A stretch of 64,000 nucleotides of DNA from NCBI RefSeq assembly GCF_964204865.1, contig NC_135251.1:14942001-15006000 (forward strand), given 5' to 3'. The notes beneath the pieces were generated by a model. The model had not been told where the DNA came from, made no database searches, and saw nothing but the letters and a program-made list of their open reading frames with translations. Position 1 is the stretch's first letter; each line of letters starts with the position of its first letter. The stretch comes from Styela clava. Its lineage: Eukaryota; Chordata; Ascidiacea; Stolidobranchia; Styelidae. The translations under genes were made by a program, and so were the position numbers. Below, one piece after another: positions 46,122 through 59,700 of this stretch.

Positions 46122-47763
46122 AATTGAGCTCTCTTTTCTCTATTAGTTCGTACAAACAAATATTAAATTAGCTTCCCCGTAGTTTCTGCCTTGTCATTTC
46201 TACCAGTTCAGCCATCGACGCTGACAAAATATATGGGGGGCAAATGTTAAAATAAACTCTATATATATTATATTGTTCTCCACGAAAAGAGGCAAGATAT
46301 CACGTTCGTTATTGTGAACACGTTCTCCATTGTAATATAAAATTTTATTTGAATTCATGACATCGGATATATCATGGTATGAGAAAGACCGAATGAAACT
46401 ATAGCTAGGCGATGATAGGCTACATAAATACCACAAAGAAATTGGCTCGTATGATTGATATCCTAATCTTACAACTATATATATATTGTATTGTTCAACG
46501 TTTTACCTAACTTCATGGTATCAATTAGTTTACTGGACGATATCACATTACTTATATCCTTATATTAATACGTTCGCAAGCCTCTCGTCTGAATATCATG
46601 AGCTCAGTTGTTTATCATGTTTTATCATAAAATGATAAAGGAATTTTGAAACTGATTCGTATAGACTAAATGTCATTAACTTACAACAATTTGGTCTACT
46701 CAACTTTAGAAAAAAGACAGGTATGTTCAAATATATGGGCACGAAAGCCAAAACGAAGTGGTACGTGTGCGCAATCTGTCACAGTAGACTACCGGTACCG
46801 CAGTGTTCACAACCTCGCCTGTCCACCAGGCACGAGTTCGCAAAGTCAAAACGGTAGACATTCCTCACAATGTCATGAAACGCATTCCAATGAATAAAAA
46901 TAAACAGCGGAATTTTAGATGAAATGTCATATCTCATTGAGAACATTGGCAAAAATAAAATAGCCTTCTAGAGACAATACCAATCTTTGACCACTGAACA
47001 TTTCAAAGCAATCGGCACATTATTTAAAAAAAAATCGAATTTATTTCATTAAAGAAATATACTTACAAGAAAATGTAAAATAAGAACAACAACAAAATAA
47101 TAACAAAAGTTAATATGTAGCCTAGCCCTAGAGTTCGTGTACAATAACTTCCAAATACATTAGTACCTACGTTTCAACAACAAACGACTGTAAAATCAGC
47201 TGTGATAAAAAGCTGCTCACAGAATTACAATTTTCAACATGTTGATTACGCTGACTTTTCGATATGCGTATTTTATATTGTGAAGATCTGAACATCCGAA
47301 TTTCAATATTTTGATACAAATGCATGACTACAAAATCACAAAAAAACTGTAATATGAAGTACATAAAATAAATACATTTAATAAATACAAAACGCTTTTA
47401 TAAATTAAATATTTTATATATAATTAAATTTACAATATTGCGCAGTCGCAATGTCTTCACAGTTTCTTGTAGAATAATTTGAACATGAGGCGGAATTGTG
47501 ACAGATTTACATTTGCCAAAGAACTTATTATTCTATCTAATCCAGCATCTTCAATAAAATACTCCAGTCTTCTATTGAAAATAGTAACTATTGACATCAA
47601 CAATCTTCAACCACTGGACATTTTGAAGCTATTTATTTAATAGTTAAGAAGTGAGGCGAATTTTTCACATCGACAAGACAAGGTGCACTATACATACAAA
47701 AATAGTTGGGCTTTTGCTCGTGCTGTGTTTTTGACAAGATTCTCTTGTTTCTATCCTTTTTAT
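46122..47763. other. Intergenic region between rolling stone-like and fucosyltransferase-like genes
   Basis: Paralogous in patches to 32950-34970 in copy A. Contains an R1-family block at about 46960-47165. No gene recognised; it likely holds the rolling stone-like promoter and the 3' UTR of the upstream gene. Confidence 0.5.
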
Positions 47764-50700
47764 CTAATTTACTAATACTGGAAGTTTTAGAGCCGCTACA
47801 TCAAATCTTCGCAAAGCATTGTCCGTGTTTGCCAAGTCCCGATTGAGAACTATATTGTCGGACCACGAAGAATAAACTGAACGCAGAAATACCTGTGAAA
47901 ATAATTGATAAGAGTTATCAGTTCTTTTGTGAATTTTTTTACGACAACATGGTATTCATGAATGAAGACGCGCGTTTTCACAACGATTTGTTCAGTTCAT
48001 TCTTGCTCGTAATATTCAATACTTTTGAGAATCGAAGAGGTCACCTAAGTGTTTGGACCACATCCTTAAACCACTAAAAACAAACACTAACAAGTAGTAC
48101 CGGTACGGGTATTCAATCTGACAAATAAGGAATGCCGGTACCGCACTCTTATTAACGACTGACGCGAATGCGGAACCGCTACATGGTTCGCAATTTTGAT
48201 TGACGCCATAGCACAAATAAAACAAATCCAATAGAGCCCACCGAAATTTTTGAAATAAAGAAAATTTCAAAGCAATTGGTAATGTAGTTAATGAGAAAAG
48301 CGATTTATTTACAACAATAAGAAGAAAAATAGCAACAAAAACGATCCATATGTACTTGATAAGAGTTATCAGTTCTTTTGTGAATTCCTTTACGACAACA
48401 TGATATTCATGAATGAAGACGCGCGTTTTTACAACGATCCGTTCAGTTCATTCTTGAACGTAATATTCAATACTTGTGAGAATAAAGAGTCGACCTAAGT
48501 GTTTGGACCGCTACCTTAAACTACTAAAAACAAACACTAACAAGTGGTACCGGTACGGGTATTCAATCTGACAAATCAGGTATGTCGGTACCGCACTCTT
48601 AACGACTAACGCGAATGCGGAACCGCCAATGAGAAAAGCAATTTTTTTTTCATAACAATAAGAAGAAAAATAGCAACAAAAACGATCAATATGTACATTG
48701 AGTGTCCAATAAGTGCCAAGGAACTCACAAACTGTATTTTGGCTTGGTGTGCTTTGATACATTGTTAAGAATCAACTTACCGAACTGCGAGTACATATCT
48801 CCATTTCAACAAGAGCTGAAAAATCGTTGTAATTTTCTCCCAGAAAGGAACAAGCCGTAATAAGTTCTGACTTCTCCACAAAACTTTCCAAATCGACTTG
48901 AGTAACGACTATCAAGTTTTTACTGTAAATTTGTATGTTTGTACGAAAGTTCAGTATTGCGATCACAAATATTCAAACAGGCAAAACAAAAATTGTTTGA
49001 GTTTAATTTAACAATCGGTATAGCATAGTATGAAAATTTTATTTAGACCAAGTCTAAACATGCACGGAAACGGGCGACTTATCTGTACAAACAAAAATTA
49101 CCTGATTAATTCATTTGTAAGATCACGAAGGAAATGAAGGGTTGATTGGGTTTTTGGTGTTGCTATGTATATATGTCGCACGTCACTTTTAGATTTTCCA
49201 TTTACGTATGAAATGTATTCTGTCATTGCTCTTCCCAAAGATTTGGGCAAAATTCTGTTCACTTTTTTGCACATTTCAGCTTGATTCTGATTACCGGTTC
49301 CTTCTAAAATAAATACAACAAAAATATTATGCTCCCCCAATGAGTGGAAGTGTTTACATTATCCACTACCGAATTTAGCATATCGCATTTGAGTGCGTGA
49401 CATAGTGCCTACGTCCTAAATTTACCATTGGGAACACTTTCTGATTATTATAAACGTACAGCACGATGTTGCTTACAACTTGTTGCGCAATGTGGAGAAA
49501 TATACTCTTCTCTTGGATAATATAAAGATAAAGCGGACACGAGGATATGAAGAAAAATCCTAGAAATCGGGTGTTTTTATTTCCAGGATTCCCTTGGTTA
49601 TCAACATAGAAACACAGACATATAATATCACGGGTTTCAAAAGTAAAATATTTCAATAATCTTCAATTTATGCAAATACGTAATTATTAAACGTTGTTGT
49701 TTTCAATTCTTCTGAATTAAATTCAGTTTATTTGCTAATCATCATACAAGGTTTGATCGGGAACATTGCGCATATATCACGTACAACGCTGAAATGCGTT
49801 GTTTATCACGTCACAATGTGCGAAATACCACGACTTCGGTACCAGAAGCAAAATGAATCTCAACACCCCCGTGTTTGACAGTAAATATTTTGCAAAATAT
49901 TGAAGTGACGTTACGGCTGTGAATTTTTCTGAAAAGTAGAAGATATGATCATTTATTATACGAATTCCCGATGCTCTAAGTTGAATTTTAAAGCCAGAAG
50001 TATTTTAGGTAAAATGCCATCATATTCGTATCTCAAAGCTAATAAGCGTTTTCCTGCCCATGTTTCAGCATTAATATCTCTAAAACGGTTGAAGATAGTT
50101 TGTCGCTGTGAATTTTTCCAAGTGGTATCATTCATGGTCTACAATCCGACCAAATCTCATCATCACACGTTTATCCAATATGACAGTAGTAGAGAGAATT
50201 TAGGAAGGTGTTTTTACATTGCAGAATCGCATCACCATTTTTTTTCCGAAATCACATTGCGTTTAGCCAGTGTTTCCCAAACTTTTTTTCTAGCAGCGCC
50301 CCCTTGGACAACTTGTTGGCCAATGAACGCTGAACGCCCCCTGACTAAAAAGATGAAAGATTTTTTTTTCCATATAATATTTAGTCTAATGAGGAGGATG
50401 AGCCTGGTGAAATGCCACCATCCTATTAATAGTCGGTATCATTTTAGTCAGAAACAGTCTTAAGTCTCCTCGTTTGACTATGTCAAGGCGGTTTCTCTTG
50501 TTATCCAGAAGCGCGGTCATGACACTGCACGTACGCTCTACCAAGTATGCGCTGGGAAAGGCAATGAAAAACTTTTTAACGCTATCCCACACGTGAGGAT
50601 ATTTCAACTTAATTTGATTTTGTACCCAGAACGATTGATACGAAACACTGAACTTTGGTTTGAGTTCAAAATCGCTTTGCAGTGTTATAAGTTCCTCCTC

Positions 50701-53700
50701 AAGAATTCCATGTTCAAAAATATTATTGGATAGGTCTATTATCCATGGCGGAATAGCCAATTGAAATACATCCTTGAAACGAACATCACATGTCATTGGG
50801 TAATTCTTGAAGATGCTTTCTGTAATTATCTATGTCACTATTAGGTATGCTCCTGCCACTAGGGTCTATTTGTTCTAGGCTCAAAAATTGAAAAAATTCT
50901 CGCCGAGATAAATTTTGCTCATAAACCACAAGTAGGGCTGGGCATTTTCGAAACACTGGTGTTTCGAAATCGAAACGAAATTTTGCCTTCGAAACGAAAC
51001 GAAACGAAACACACGTTTGTCAAAAACAATAAAACCATTATTACCCATCGAATTTAATGTATAATTGCACATATTTTCAAGAATTAAAACCACAAAAACG
51101 AAGCACTCGAAGCTATATCGAGAGCATGAAACGGTAATGAAAATTCAATGAAGGTTTCTGCTAATGACAAAGCAGTGACCAAATTGCATCAGAATAATCA
51201 TTACGAATTACGTCATTGTTAGAGATAGGGCTCACAAGCAGCATGGATAGCATGGGGCCTCTCAACGTATCAATGCGACCCTGCGCTGATCTTATGTAAT
51301 AATTGGGATCATTTTTTATATTATCCGATGTCACAGAGCCTTGTGATCCAGCCACAATCGAATACTTGACTAATACATTTTAAAAAATATCTTTGAATCT
51401 GAATTCCAAATACATTCTTAACTCCATGAACACAGGAAATTGGCTTTCATGATATTATCGTTGATTGAAATTAGCTACAACTAGGCGCCAGAGAAATGTT
51501 TTAAATTATACAGTAAAATTAACATAAATTCGGATTTTTGTCCAGGAGAACTTTCGTTGTGACTGTTTATCGTCAGCGTGACATCAACATCGTTAAGCTA
51601 AATTCCGCCCCCCACAAATTTTGACTGTTTATTTTGCTTACAACGCGATTATCGTCGTAATCAAATGAGTCGACCCAATTCACAAATTTCCATCCGCCAA
51701 TGACGGAGAGTTAAGACTGAAAATCGTGTTTCATTTTTCTTCAAGTCAGTTCTGATTTAAATATTTCACGTCGACTGTTATGCTTTTATTATTTCTTATG
51801 AATTAATACCGCAAACTTGCACTGAACTATATTATTATTAACGAAGCCAGTGTAACAATAAAATCTGCGATAGATACTAAATGATATTTAAGAGCTAGTT
51901 TATATGGGGCAAATGCAGGAAATGCTCGGTCACTATAGAAACTAAGGATGAAAAAGATTAATTACGACAAAATTTGATTTTAGATTTATTGCCGCAGTAA
52001 CCCAGACTATCTCGACTATGTTGAAATATACGATAATAATTGTAAAATATTTTCATTCAAAAACTCCCACGACATGTTATAAATACTGTATATTCGGATA
52101 TGAAATTCGACTCGGACATCGCTGAATGATATTTTGACCGATTTCAGATTGTTTTTGCTAACACGTCATAATGTCCGTTTCGGAAGTCGAAACAGCGCCG
52201 TTTCGACATATCAGTGTTTCGAAACGTATCGAAACAGTGTTTCGAAACGCCCAGCCCTAACCACAACCCACAAGGTTCAATATTGAATCCAAACACAGCC
52301 GATTTCACTTTTATGTCGTCTCCTTGAAGAGATAAATTCAGTGCATTAAATTTGGAAAATATGTCTGCCAAGTAAGCAATATCATTTTTGACCACTATAA
52401 CATCTTTCGCGAGACTCGGATCGCAAGTTTATCGGAATTCAACAACAGTGTCGAAAAGTGAGTAAAATCGTCTGTCTGCCAAGTAAGCAATATCATTTTT
52501 GACCACTATAACATCTTTCGCGAGACTCGGATCGCAAGTTTATCGGAATTCAACAACAGTGTCGAAAAGTGAGTAAAATCGGGTAAGGCAGTTCCCCTTG
52601 GAAAGCCCTCTATCTTCTATATCAGAGGCCATTTCATCAACTCGTCTCTGTACTGTATTATTGCTCAATGGAATAGACTTGATAATTGTAGAATTCAAAA
52701 CTTCCTTTACTGATGCTAGAATTAATTCTTCACCAATCTTATGCGGTTTGCCCTTTTTGCTATCATCAAAGACAAATTGTAAGTATAAACCATCATCGCT
52801 TTTCTGGGATAAATTAGAAGTCATATTACCAATGGTTTTTCGCTTCTTTAAATTATCCCAGAGTGTACGAAAAATGCAACATTTTCGTCTGCTTCATCCG
52901 GATGAATTTTTGTTAAATGCTGGGAACGCCTGGGCGGTTTCATCGCTTCATTAGAAAAGGTTGTTGCACACAGCAAACACATCGGTTGCGAATCAGAATT
53001 TGGGTTGGTAATGAATCCATATCAGAGGTAACTTGTGCTATATTGCCTACATTTTCGCTTCGGCAAACTCATTGCGATGCTTCAAAATTAATTTTAATAT
53101 ACTGTTCTGATCTAAATCAGTTAAATGGCTTAGATCACTATCTTAGATAACATTAACTTATGCAACACGAATGGTTAAGTAATATCAGGTGGAGCATAAC
53201 ATTGCAAGTGTCGCAACAGGCTAGATCTGAAACTTTGTCGTTTGCCAAGTCAAGTAGCCTAGTTATTCAATGGCCCCAAACGAATAATGAATGGACCAGT
53301 TGGGTCGCAACGTAGAAATGTCCTACCTTGAAACGCGGCAGTAAAATAAAACTGCGAGTTAATTTGAAAATAAACAACAAAACATGCCGGACAGAAGAAG
53401 AAAGACAGCGACGAATGAAGCATTATTATACGGCTGTCATGCGCCAGACTAGTAATATTACGAAACAATGCGGAATGAATAGAAAAAAAAAAGTCATAAG
53501 GTATTACGTCAAATGAGATCCATCACACCAAAATTACGAGAAAACCTGGTCAAACAAATCACATAACTGAAGTAAATGAAACTATATTATGCTTGTTGTC
53601 AGCGCCCCCAATCGCCCAGTTTAATATCCATCGCTCCCCCAATTTGAAGTCAGCGCCCCCTCAATTGTTGCAAACGCCCACTTTGGGAATCGCTGGTTCA

Positions 53701-56700
53701 AGCTGAACTCTGAAGCAACCCACGGCCATCGGTCTCCATAAGACAGGAAAATTTTGCAGACTACGAGTTCCTGCGTTTGACGGTACTTTTACTGGGGCTG
53801 TGCGACATGTGTAATGAGTTTTATATGCGTTCAAACATTTTAGAAATTTTCCAATTTTACGGCAGATGGAATAGTTCACGATGGGTGGTCTCCGTCCTAA
53901 AAGAGTTAATAGCGTTGAGGTATATTTTAATTGATATTTATTGTGTGGTTACTAAGCATACTCTGGATTTACTGATCGGCTAATGGTTTAAATACGTAAA
54001 ATTTGATGCGCTTGTTTTTCATCTATTCTATGTAAACTGCGGGAGAACTGCGTGACCGCACGTTTTGCTTTCGATCATGTCCGCTTTGTTTATTTATTTT
54101 TTGGTTAAGGAAATATAGACCATTTCTGATTATTTACTTTTATAAGATATCATGTAGGCCTACCTATTTTATAAGAAATTATCGGGGATTTCACAGGTAT
54201 GATTGCTAGGACTGGGCATTTTCGAATACCTGATGATTTCAGAATCGTATCGAATATTTTTTCCGAATCGAACTCGAATACTTGGAAGATATAAAATCGT
54301 ATGCAACTTTCTCATTGTATTAGGTCCTCCAGACACATAAATTACTGAAAACATAGAATACATCCCTCGGGCAGATAGCTGAGCCTTCACGTGCAATAAA
54401 AAAACACGTTTTCACCAATACCTCACTATAGAAAAAAGTCACATGATAGAATTGCGTTGAAAAAATATGGCTTCAATAAAAAAAAATTGATAAATTTACT
54501 TCGACCATTGGCGGAAAAAAAAAGATGGCGGTGATTTGAAATTTTGCTCTGAACCGATTCGAATAATTTACCATTCGATTCGAAATACCCAGCCCTAATG
54601 ATGGCATATTATTATTTGAGGAATATTCGATTGATAAGATGATGAATTTTGGGGTGAGCCGGCACTGCGGTTAGTTAGCCATCAGACTTTATTTCCATAT
54701 ATATATTTTACAGAAGTCGAATCAAGTTTTCCTATAGGAATGGTTCAATTCGTGACACTCGTCATGTGAACGACGTACCGGTACTTAGCTGATTCAAGTC
54801 AAATTTATTTTTTCCAACCAGTAAAAAACATGCAAAAATACAAGAGAGCTATGCTCAAATATATGGACACGATTCTAAGCTCAGCTTTTCTATTTTCATT
54901 TACAAATAACCCAACTCTCAATACTACAATCTAATTAATGTGCTATGGTACTGTATAGACAATATTCCCATATCCTGTCTGCCCACTTGCCCCATTTATT
55001 AGCGTTAGTGAGCATAAACCTGTTTACGGGTCCCAGTGCACCAATTTTACAGAAACTTGGCGATACATGTATTCTAAGTATCAATTTAAAACTTGTAATA
55101 CCTTCTTTGTTGCACATGAATTTGCCGAAATCTTCTTTGTCATATCTCCAATGCAGTGCCAAATATGGACTACCACCAAAGACATGTTCCAAAAATGTTT
55201 CAGTAATTTCCTTAAAAATATATTATCTGTCATTAGTTATAATATAATATTTTTATAGAGAAGCCCAATAAATTTACAAATAATATAGTAATGTTAAGAT
55301 TAGTGTCAGCTTGTGTGGTAACGGCGTATATAGCTATAGCGTAGACCGATTTCCATTGGAGAATACGCCTGTTCCACTTGCGCTCCACGTACCCCGATGC
55401 AGCCTTTCGCTCCCTTTTAACGTTAAGAAACGTTTCGACTTTCGATATCAATAAATTTTATATTTCAGTAAAAATATAAATGACTTTGTTATAACAAAAT
55501 CTTACCTAAAAATAAAAACATAAAGTTCTTCCTACCTGTATGTATTTGGGTGGAAGCATATTCTGGAACAACGAATTCACCAACGCCCGTGATGAAATGT
55601 CATCAGTTGATTCAGAAAATAGATGTACGTCACCTATGTTTTCCTTCTGAAACGAAACACCACAAAAGTAAATTTTCTGTTCTGATTTGAATGTGTGCAA
55701 CTACTGCGCCAACTGGATGTTTTCTCAATGCCGATTGGTTCATTGTGTACGTTTGAGGAATTTCGAAATTAATAACATCAGACTTAAAAGTTTAATTTGT
55801 CAATTAACATAAACCTATAGGTCGGTAAACAGTTGTGATCATCTGTTAAAGTTCAGTAAAGCATTTGCTCATTTTGAATACCTCAGTTCATTCAAGTTTC
55901 CTTCGTTATTTCACTGAAGCGTAATAAAAAAGTACAAAAGTTATCTATATTAACAATCTAAATCATGACTAAAATATTGGAAATTAAGTTATTTCTCACG
56001 CTTTCGACTACGATTCATAGACAATTTTCATAAACACAAATAAACAGACAATTGTTCGTGCGTTCACGATTTTTAAACAATCAACAAGCTACAATCGTAT
56101 CATAATGTTTTTGCATGTTAACCTAAATCAAAACATGATAAATTATAAAGGTTTATATATAATAAATAAATTATAAAGGTTTATATAGTTATATATATAT
56201 AACTTAGTTTTGCGTTGGGTGGTGCGGTCTGTACTCTGTATGTCAATGTCATCGCGTATGTGTTTTCCAGATTTTTTTGTCTTCGGAAACGAAAAGTTGA
56301 CTTGGGTTAATGAAGGAACCCCAGTGGTTTTCGAATTGAGATATCAGGATATATCCCGGTTAAAGCGGCATATAAAACGATATTCAAGTATATATTTGGG
56401 CATTGCTCGCTTATCAACTGATTACATTTACCTTCCTCTCACTTAGTATGTTTTTATCAACTCGTAAGGGTGAATTATCAGGTATAAATTTTTTTTAATG
56501 AATTTGAATCTATAATTTTTTTTAGAAATTTTGACGCTTACTAATCACATAAAGTTTAATATTTAGATAATCCTATCCCACTTTCGTCAGTCATTTTCTT
56601 CAAAGAAATAACGAAAACCTAATTGAATTTACGTTGGTGTTTGGTAAATAGAAGTTAGCAATGAAAACTGGTCATAGATAAATTCATCACGTTGGGGTTA

Positions 56701-59700
56701 AATCAATTGTACAAGACAAGGGAGACTTGCTTCAAGCAGGAATGAGAGATAAGAGAAAAATGGAGAGCGAGAAACGACTTCGAGATTGCGAAAGCAGGAT
56801 TTATAGGGAAAAAGTTGTTTACGACACTTGTTTCCATGGTGTCTACCGATGCGGGTTGTTTTTCGTTTGTTTCGCTTGATCTAAGTGGATGAAAACCCAA
56901 ATTAATCGCGTGCGGGTTTGCAGTGAATTCGTCTGCATTACTATTCATATCATTAGAATAATTCGGCGCAAATGACAATAAATCCTTTTTCAATTCAAAG
57001 ACTGGTGTGCATTTGTTTAATTGTTCACGTGTGCAAATGTCAATAGATGCAAACATCCCGAGTACAAATGTTCATGGGCGCAAATGTACGCGCGTGCAGA
57101 TACCCTCGTGTGCAAATGCACGCGGATGCAAATGTATGTGATTTCAAATGTGCGCTGGAACAAATGTTCGTGGGTTCAAATGTACGCGGGTGAAAATGTA
57201 CGTGGGTAGAAATGTACGCGAGTGCAGTTGTACTTGAGTGCAAATGCACGAGGATGCAAATGTATGTGGTTTTAAATGTGCGCGGGTGCAAATGTAAGCG
57301 GGTGCAAATGCATGCTGGTGCAATTGTCTGTAGGTGCAAATGCACGCGGGTTCAAATGCATATGGTTTCAAATGTGCTCGGGTGCAAATGCACGTAGATG
57401 CAAATGTTTACGGGTGCAAATGCACGCGGGTGCAAATGTACGTTGGTGCAAATGTTCGCGTGCGCAAATGCACTGGGTGCAAATGTACATGGTTGCAAAT
57501 GTATGTGGTTTCAAATGTGCGCGGGCGAACATGTTCGAGGGTGCAAATGTACATGGTTGCAAATGTGAATGTATGTAGTTTCAAATGTGCGCGGGTATAT
57601 CCGCCAGTTCAAATGTACATGGGTGCTAATGTCCGTGTGTACAAATTGCAGGTGCGATTGTCTGTGGGTGCAAATGCACGTGGATGTAAATGTACACGGC
57701 TGAAATTGAAATACCGGTAGTTGGTACTGGCAGGATGCCGGTGCGGTGTTATGGCACGATAGGTTGTTGTTTGGAAACAGAAAAATAAATTTTAATGCTC
57801 AAGGATTTATTGGTATAAACTGGACAGTGTACGACCTGCGTTGATAAACTGTAGTTTGAATTACAGCATTAACAAATACCTCATCCTGGGTTCGGCCTTT
57901 AACGTCGCAGTGGTAAGGCAATATTAAAATGATGAAAGTGCTTCTATTTACGTATGATGAGCACACTTCACACAAAGTGTTTGGTTAACAAAATGTAATT
58001 GTTTAAATTCGAGTGTCCTGCTGACAGCACTATATAGGCCTACCGGAATTTCTCGAATGAATCGTGTGGCGTAAGGTGCCCATACTCTGCAACGTTGAAC
58101 TGAAAGTATGGTCGGAAAAATGATCCTACTAAATTTGCTCGTCCTATGTGCATCAATTAATTTGTCGTTTTGTTCTCAGATTATGGGCAATAGTGGAAAA
58201 TTTCAACGGGAAGACAACCCGTCATCCTCTGCAAATAACTATACAGAACTTCAATTAAGAACATTCATCTAATTTTGATATTTCAATAAGTATTTGTATT
58301 GAATTTTTAAAGTTAATGAAGATAAAATATATGCAGTACGTTGACAAATCGTCAGGCAGATGTACAACTGTTATCATCTCGTTAGTTTGGACACGTAATT
58401 AAGTAGCGCTAAGTATTCTCTGAGACCTCTTTGACCTTTCCGAATCGAACCGTCTTGCTGGACTGATTTTGATGAACATGTAATGAAATATCAAAACTTG
58501 CTATACGACTTTGCTTTTGGAAAACATCTTAAACCCATTTTTGTTTTCAGGCGACCTAGGGGGCCTATTCAATTAACTTAGTAAAATGACCAGACAATCA
58601 ACTCGTGACGGGATCTCTTCAAAACGCCATAGCGAAATTTCGTGAATCTCATTCCCGCGAAATATCATTACCGAGTTGACGGTATAACAGTGTATTTAAT
58701 GCATGACGGTTACACACAGTTTTTCGAATCCACGCTCACGCGCACCGTTAAATAAATAAAGATCATTGTCTAATCTTTCATCCGCATCACTTGTCGGCTG
58801 CCACCGCCGCCGTTTGAAGCGGATATTTGCACACTATCGCGTCATAATTGGATTGTAAATTACCTTTTCCAATAACTGTACGAGTGAACGACTACGAGTG
58901 AATCGACTTGGACTGTGGTTAATTTTAATTTATTTTGGTTGCCAAAAAGTTATTGAAAATGTGTTTGTATTAATTTCCACAAGATTTCTTACATAGAATA
59001 CACAAGACACACATCTCTGGAAAATCAAAAACTAAAGAAATTAGCAAAAGACTATGGTATATTAAAAGTTTTATTCTTATATCCGGACTGGACTAATAGC
59101 CCATCCGCTGACTTTCCCAATAGTTTCTACTCTCATACTTGCTCTCGAACATATTGATGTACATATGAAAGTTATCAATTGATCAACAGAATTCCTAGAT
59201 TACTATTAAATGTTAAATAATATACAAATTACTTGATTGGGAGTATGATCCACATTCATCTTTATTTCTCTGAATGGAAACTGATAAATTGCGCACTTCT
59301 CATCCGATTTATATGCCATTCGAATGATACGGCTGTTGTCAGCGTGGGCAGTAAATGGAGCTTTCACTTTGATGTTGGGGGAAAACGGTCCGGATCGATT
59401 GATTATGCCTTTTGACTGAAATAAAAAAAATGTAGAGAGTTTTATACAAAGTTTCAAATCAAATCTTAATTTATATTTACTCCAAACTACCACTAGGAAG
59501 ATGTATGGTATGAACTCAGGTGTGATGACATTTGCAGGTATTGCCTTTTGTTAGCTTTCTTTTTTTATTTTGGTCCCTTGATCAAGCGTTAAAATTATGT
59601 TCTATTAGTTCCCCTACAGTGAAAATGAAAATGGCTCGTAGCAGTCTCATTGCCCACTTTCCCTAGTTCGGTCATTTGTGTTATTTCGTACATAAATTAT

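Larger units (their letters stand above)
50386..53010 (-). pseudogene. hAT (ZBED5/SCAND3-like) transposase pseudogene
   Basis: In order along the minus strand: a BED-like zinc-finger remnant near 52880-52990 (PMCLLCATTFSNEAMKPP then HLTKIHPDEAD), GKPHKIGEELILASVKEV and IPLSNNTVQRRVDEMASDIE (52598-52750), NDIAYLADIFSKFNALNLSL (about 52330-52390) and the C-terminal dimerisation domain (50386-50796, FPSAYLVERTCSVMTALLDN, NRLDIVKRGDLRLFL). The gene is broken by frameshifts, a 111-bp tandem duplication and a 1.3 kb MITE. Confidence 0.85.
50268..53695. mobile_element. ZBED5-type hAT element, decayed
   Basis: Ends CAGTGTTTCCCAAACT (left) and CAGCGATTCCCAAAGT (right, reverse complement) match at 13 of 16 positions. 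Flanking 8-mers CGTTTAGC and GTTCAAGC are only half alike, so the duplication has decayed or the ends are slightly off. Both subterminal regions are rich in GCGCCCCC. It holds a transposase pseudogene on the minus strand and lies in intron 6 of the fucosyltransferase-like gene. Confidence 0.83.
43537..56085. repeat. Segmental duplication, copy B
   Basis: Partner of 28694-42218, direct orientation. This copy keeps the working rolling stone-like gene and fucosyltransferase exons 5-9. Copy-specific insertions are a hAT (50268-53695), a MITE (54207-54597) and a short R1 fragment (54802-54877). Confidence 0.88.

Noticed and set aside
49375-49656. 93-codon minus-strand frame as an extra fucosyltransferase exon
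   Set aside because: Exons 6 and 7 already join in phase (55102 to 49303), and this frame shows no fucosyltransferase motif.
57003-57712. CRISPR-like repeat array
   Set aside because: Contiguous 16-bp units without unique spacers, in a eukaryotic intron; it is a minisatellite.
57021-57720. Long Cys/His-rich open frames on both strands that look like repeat proteins
   Set aside because: They are by-products of a 16-bp minisatellite without in-phase stops; all frames show them.
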